A program made the position numbers and the translations under genes. Shown piece by piece: positions 62,464 to 64,000 of a stretch of 64,000 bases of DNA. Origin of the DNA: an uncultured Alistipes sp. (GTDB lineage: Bacteria > Bacteroidota > Bacteroidia > Bacteroidales > UBA932). The first letter of the stretch is position 1. Each line of letters starts with the position of its first letter. Under the pieces are notes generated by a model that saw only the letters and a list, made by a program, of their open reading frames with translations, was not told the DNA's origin and did no database searches. The stretch is from NCBI GenBank assembly GCA_900544175.1, contig UQUN01000012.1:5616-69615 (forward strand), read 5' to 3'.

Positions 62464-63027
62464 TTATTGTTGTATTTTTTCTACGAAACGCGGCGATATC
62501 TCAGTTGTAGCGACAGCCGCCACAGATTCAATCTTGACTATCACCCGCTTTCCACGTCCGCCCTGAAGCCGCATGAATGTACCCTCAACGCCTGCAAACG
62601 GGCCTTCTATTATCCTGACCTTGTCACCTTCATTCAGATCGATGGACGCCGGATCCAGAAAAACCGCCTTGGAATCTCCTCTCTCCACAACAGCAATAAA
62701 ACTTCTCATCTGAGATTCAGGTACAATCATTATCTCACGCCGTCCGTCTCTCACACACGTAGCATAGCGCAAATACGGCAGACTGAATGCCTTGATCCCA
62801 TCGAGGACTTCCCGGTTGGACCTTACAAACAGATAATTATGGATCAATGGGATAAGTGACTTACAGAACCGTCCGTTCGGTCGCCGCCTTCTTTCGGTTC
62901 TCATAGGTAGGAAGTTCTCGACACTGAGCTCATCCAGCTTCATTTTCGCGCTGACCTCTCTCTGATAGGTGACACGCATGACGTACCATTGCCTGTCATC
63001 TTTCGAGCTTTTTTCAATGTCTTCCAT
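62464..63027 (-). CDS. NusG-like transcription antiterminator (UpxY family)
   Basis: The 187-aa protein has an NGN domain (QWYVMRVTYQREVSAKMKLDELSVENFLPMRTE, residues 13-45) and a C-terminal KOW motif (LNEGDKVRIIEGPFAGVEGTFMRLQGG near residue 125). It is the first gene of the capsule locus, as in Bacteroides fragilis loci, where UpxY proteins keep RNA polymerase transcribing through the leader of their own operon. The leader here contains the hairpin-forming 29-bp repeat at 63133-63161, a possible pause or stop that it acts on. Confidence 0.9.
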   Translation of the reverse strand: MEDIEKSSKDDRQWYVMRVTYQREVSAKMKLDELSVENFLPMRTERRRRPNGRFCKSLIPLIHNYLFVRSNREVLDGIKAFSLPYLRYATCVRDGRREIMIVPESQMRSFIAVVERGDSKAVFLDPASIDLNEGDKVRIIEGPFAGVEGTFMRLQGGRGKRVIVKIESVAAVATTEISPRFVEKIQQ

Positions 63028-63132
63028 CCGCTTTCTATTATAAAGTCAATACAAGGGGACACCGAAAGACCAATAAGTTTAAGTCTACCAGCTAATTACA
63101 AGGAAACCACCCACAGTTTTCCATTCTTAGGA

Positions 63133-63161
63133 TGTGCCGTCTCCGGGCAAGAGACGGCACA
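63133..63161. repeat. 29-bp inverted repeat, left copy of a putative inverton
   Basis: This copy, core GTGCCGTCTC-N7-GAGACGGCAC, is the exact reverse complement of 63297-63325. Each copy is itself a dyad with 10-bp arms. On the plus strand it is followed by TTTTTG, so it could also stop transcription entering from the capsule side. Confidence 0.75.
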
Positions 63162-63296
63162 TTTTTGTTTCTACAGGCAAATATAGGATTTTTTTCATAC
63201 CTAACGTACATCTTTATTGACAATCTTCTTGACAAAATTGTTCACCGCGCCCGGTTGTGGCTCGATAATGCACTATAAGGCAGGATACTTCGAACT
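63162..63296. promoter_or_regulatory. 135-bp segment between inverted repeats, with capsule-directed -7 element
   Basis: Minus-strand TATATTTG (63178-63185) fits TAnnTTTG and points to UpxY, with start near 63171. No good TTG is 19-21 nt upstream. Inversion between the flanking 29-bp repeats would turn this element away from the locus, as in known phase-variable capsule promoters of Bacteroides. Confidence 0.6.
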
Positions 63297-63325
63297 TGTG
63301 CCGTCTCTTGCCCGGAGACGGCACA
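63297..63325. repeat. 29-bp inverted repeat, right copy of a putative inverton
   Basis: Exact reverse complement of 63133-63161. The flanks next to the repeats differ, so the identity ends sharply at 29 bp. No site-specific recombinase gene is in the window. Confidence 0.75.
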
Positions 63326-64000
63326 AATTATTTTCAAATATCTGTAATCGACCTGTCCTCGGACAGGCTGCATTGATGAAAGAGGTGTCAGTCGATTTTC
63401 AGTAGGATATGCATACTGTTACTGTAAAATTACGGACACAACAGGGAAAGTCCTGTTGATTTCAAGCAAGCCATACTTCAGGCGTTGATGTGTACCTCAC
63501 GTCCAACAAAGTGCGCTTGTGGAAATACTTGATAATCAAATGCTCTGGGAAAAGACATCTGCTGGACTTGTGAGAATATGGGGCAGAATGGCCGTTTGGT
63601 GGCGGAATATGCCGAGTCCAGCAAGTTGTCAGAACGTATATCCTTGATAATAAGCAGGATGAATTTTGGAGATATGCTGGACATTGCAAAATGGCTGCGC
63701 ATGAGGCGCAAGTACCCGGGACGCGATCTCCTCCTCACGGTCCGTCTGCCACACCGGCACCGGATCGCGGGAAACGCTGCCGTTATGGTGGTGGCCGGAT
63801 GGTGGTGTGGGGCCGGATGGAGAATCTGCCACAGAGCGGCCTGTCGAAGGGGAGTAATGAGATACTGGCTCCGATAGTCAGACATTTTTATGTCGCGGGG
63901 CCTTATACGACGATATATAACCTTTATGACGGTTACTATAAGTCAGTTACAATACGTATGCGTGTTCCATGAGTGATGTCCCGGTTTCAGAAGCTGCAAT
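63326..64000. other. Region without a recognisable gene
   Basis: A small hairpin (CCTGTCC-TC-GGACAGG at 63352-63367) follows the right repeat. Beyond it, several short frames exist on both strands (for example a plus-strand frame 63578-63877 and one ending VTIRMRVP at 63972), but they lack ribosome sites and family resemblance, and they compete in overlapping frames. It may be decayed coding DNA or the end of a gene outside the window. Confidence 0.4.

Noticed and set aside
63217..63236. Two TTGACA-like hexamers in the inverton as sigma-70 -35 boxes
   Set aside because: No TATAAT lies 16-18 nt downstream, and Bacteroidota use a different consensus.
1..64000. CRISPR arrays, rRNA and tRNA genes, integrase or IS transposase genes
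   Set aside because: No regularly spaced repeats, tRNA cloverleaf or rRNA stretches, and no transposase or integrase motifs were recognised by eye. A covariance-model search would be needed to exclude short RNAs.

Overview
This window is chromosomal DNA of a gut-type member of the Bacteroidota, most likely the order Bacteroidales. The evidence is repeated TAnnTTTG-type -7 promoter elements, an HmuY-type haem operon, SusC-like receptor architecture with an N-terminal carboxypeptidase-regulatory domain, an ECF sigma factor paired with an envelope-spanning partner, and a capsule locus headed by a NusG-like UpxY regulator. No rRNA, tRNA or CRISPR array was recognised.

Layout. 1-2.0 kb: imelysin lipoprotein (cut by the window edge) behind an outer-membrane barrel gene. 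2.1-6.0 kb: flavodoxin-like oxidoreductase, AraC regulator, KilA-N protein and a decaying redox operon in which an aldo/keto reductase and a carboxymuconolactone decarboxylase have been fused out of frame by a deletion, followed by a 23-codon scar of an acetyltransferase. 6.0-29.3 kb: housekeeping genes (aquaporin, nadB, tsaE, comM-like, KDO transferase, MlaE/MlaF, sigma/anti-sigma-like pair, TPR protein, EnvC-like activator, nucleoside kinase, uvrA, MBL hydrolase, deoxynucleoside kinase, flippase-like protein, panD, panC, iorA, iorB).

29.3-39.0 kb: an hmu haem-uptake operon on the minus strand, transcribed calycin-like lipoprotein, HmuY, HmuR, HmuS, HmuT-like, HmuU (ExbB-like), HmuV (DUF2149-like). 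HmuS, a CobN-like protein, is split by a -1 frame change lying exactly on a G GGA AAG heptamer. 39.1-40.7 kb: an AAA-ATPase/PD-(D/E)XK protein.

40.7-63.4 kb: a minus-strand capsular polysaccharide locus. It begins at 63.0 kb with UpxY and a UpxZ-like gene and ends at a terminator near 40.75 kb. A 135-bp segment upstream of UpxY, containing a promoter -7 element aimed at the locus, is bounded by perfect 29-bp inverted repeats and looks like a phase-variable invertible promoter. Downstream come a UDP-sugar dehydrogenase, relics of small toxin-antitoxin-like genes, an AT-rich block with flippase, polymerase, glycosyltransferase, initiating sugar transferase, PIG-L deacetylase, LpxD-like acyltransferase and three separate ATP-grasp enzymes, and then a more GC-rich block of central-metabolism-like enzymes (MmgE/PrpD, AKR7-type reductase, phosphonopyruvate-decarboxylase-like enzyme, a TIM-barrel-like unknown, citrate-lyase-like aldolase, tartrate-dehydratase/fumarase alpha and beta, acyltransferase, DegT aminotransferase).

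The most original feature is that last block. It looks like a pathway making an unusual small carboxylate substituent that the ATP-grasp ligases or acyltransferases could attach to the capsule. No PEP mutase is present, so a phosphonate product is not supported by this window alone.
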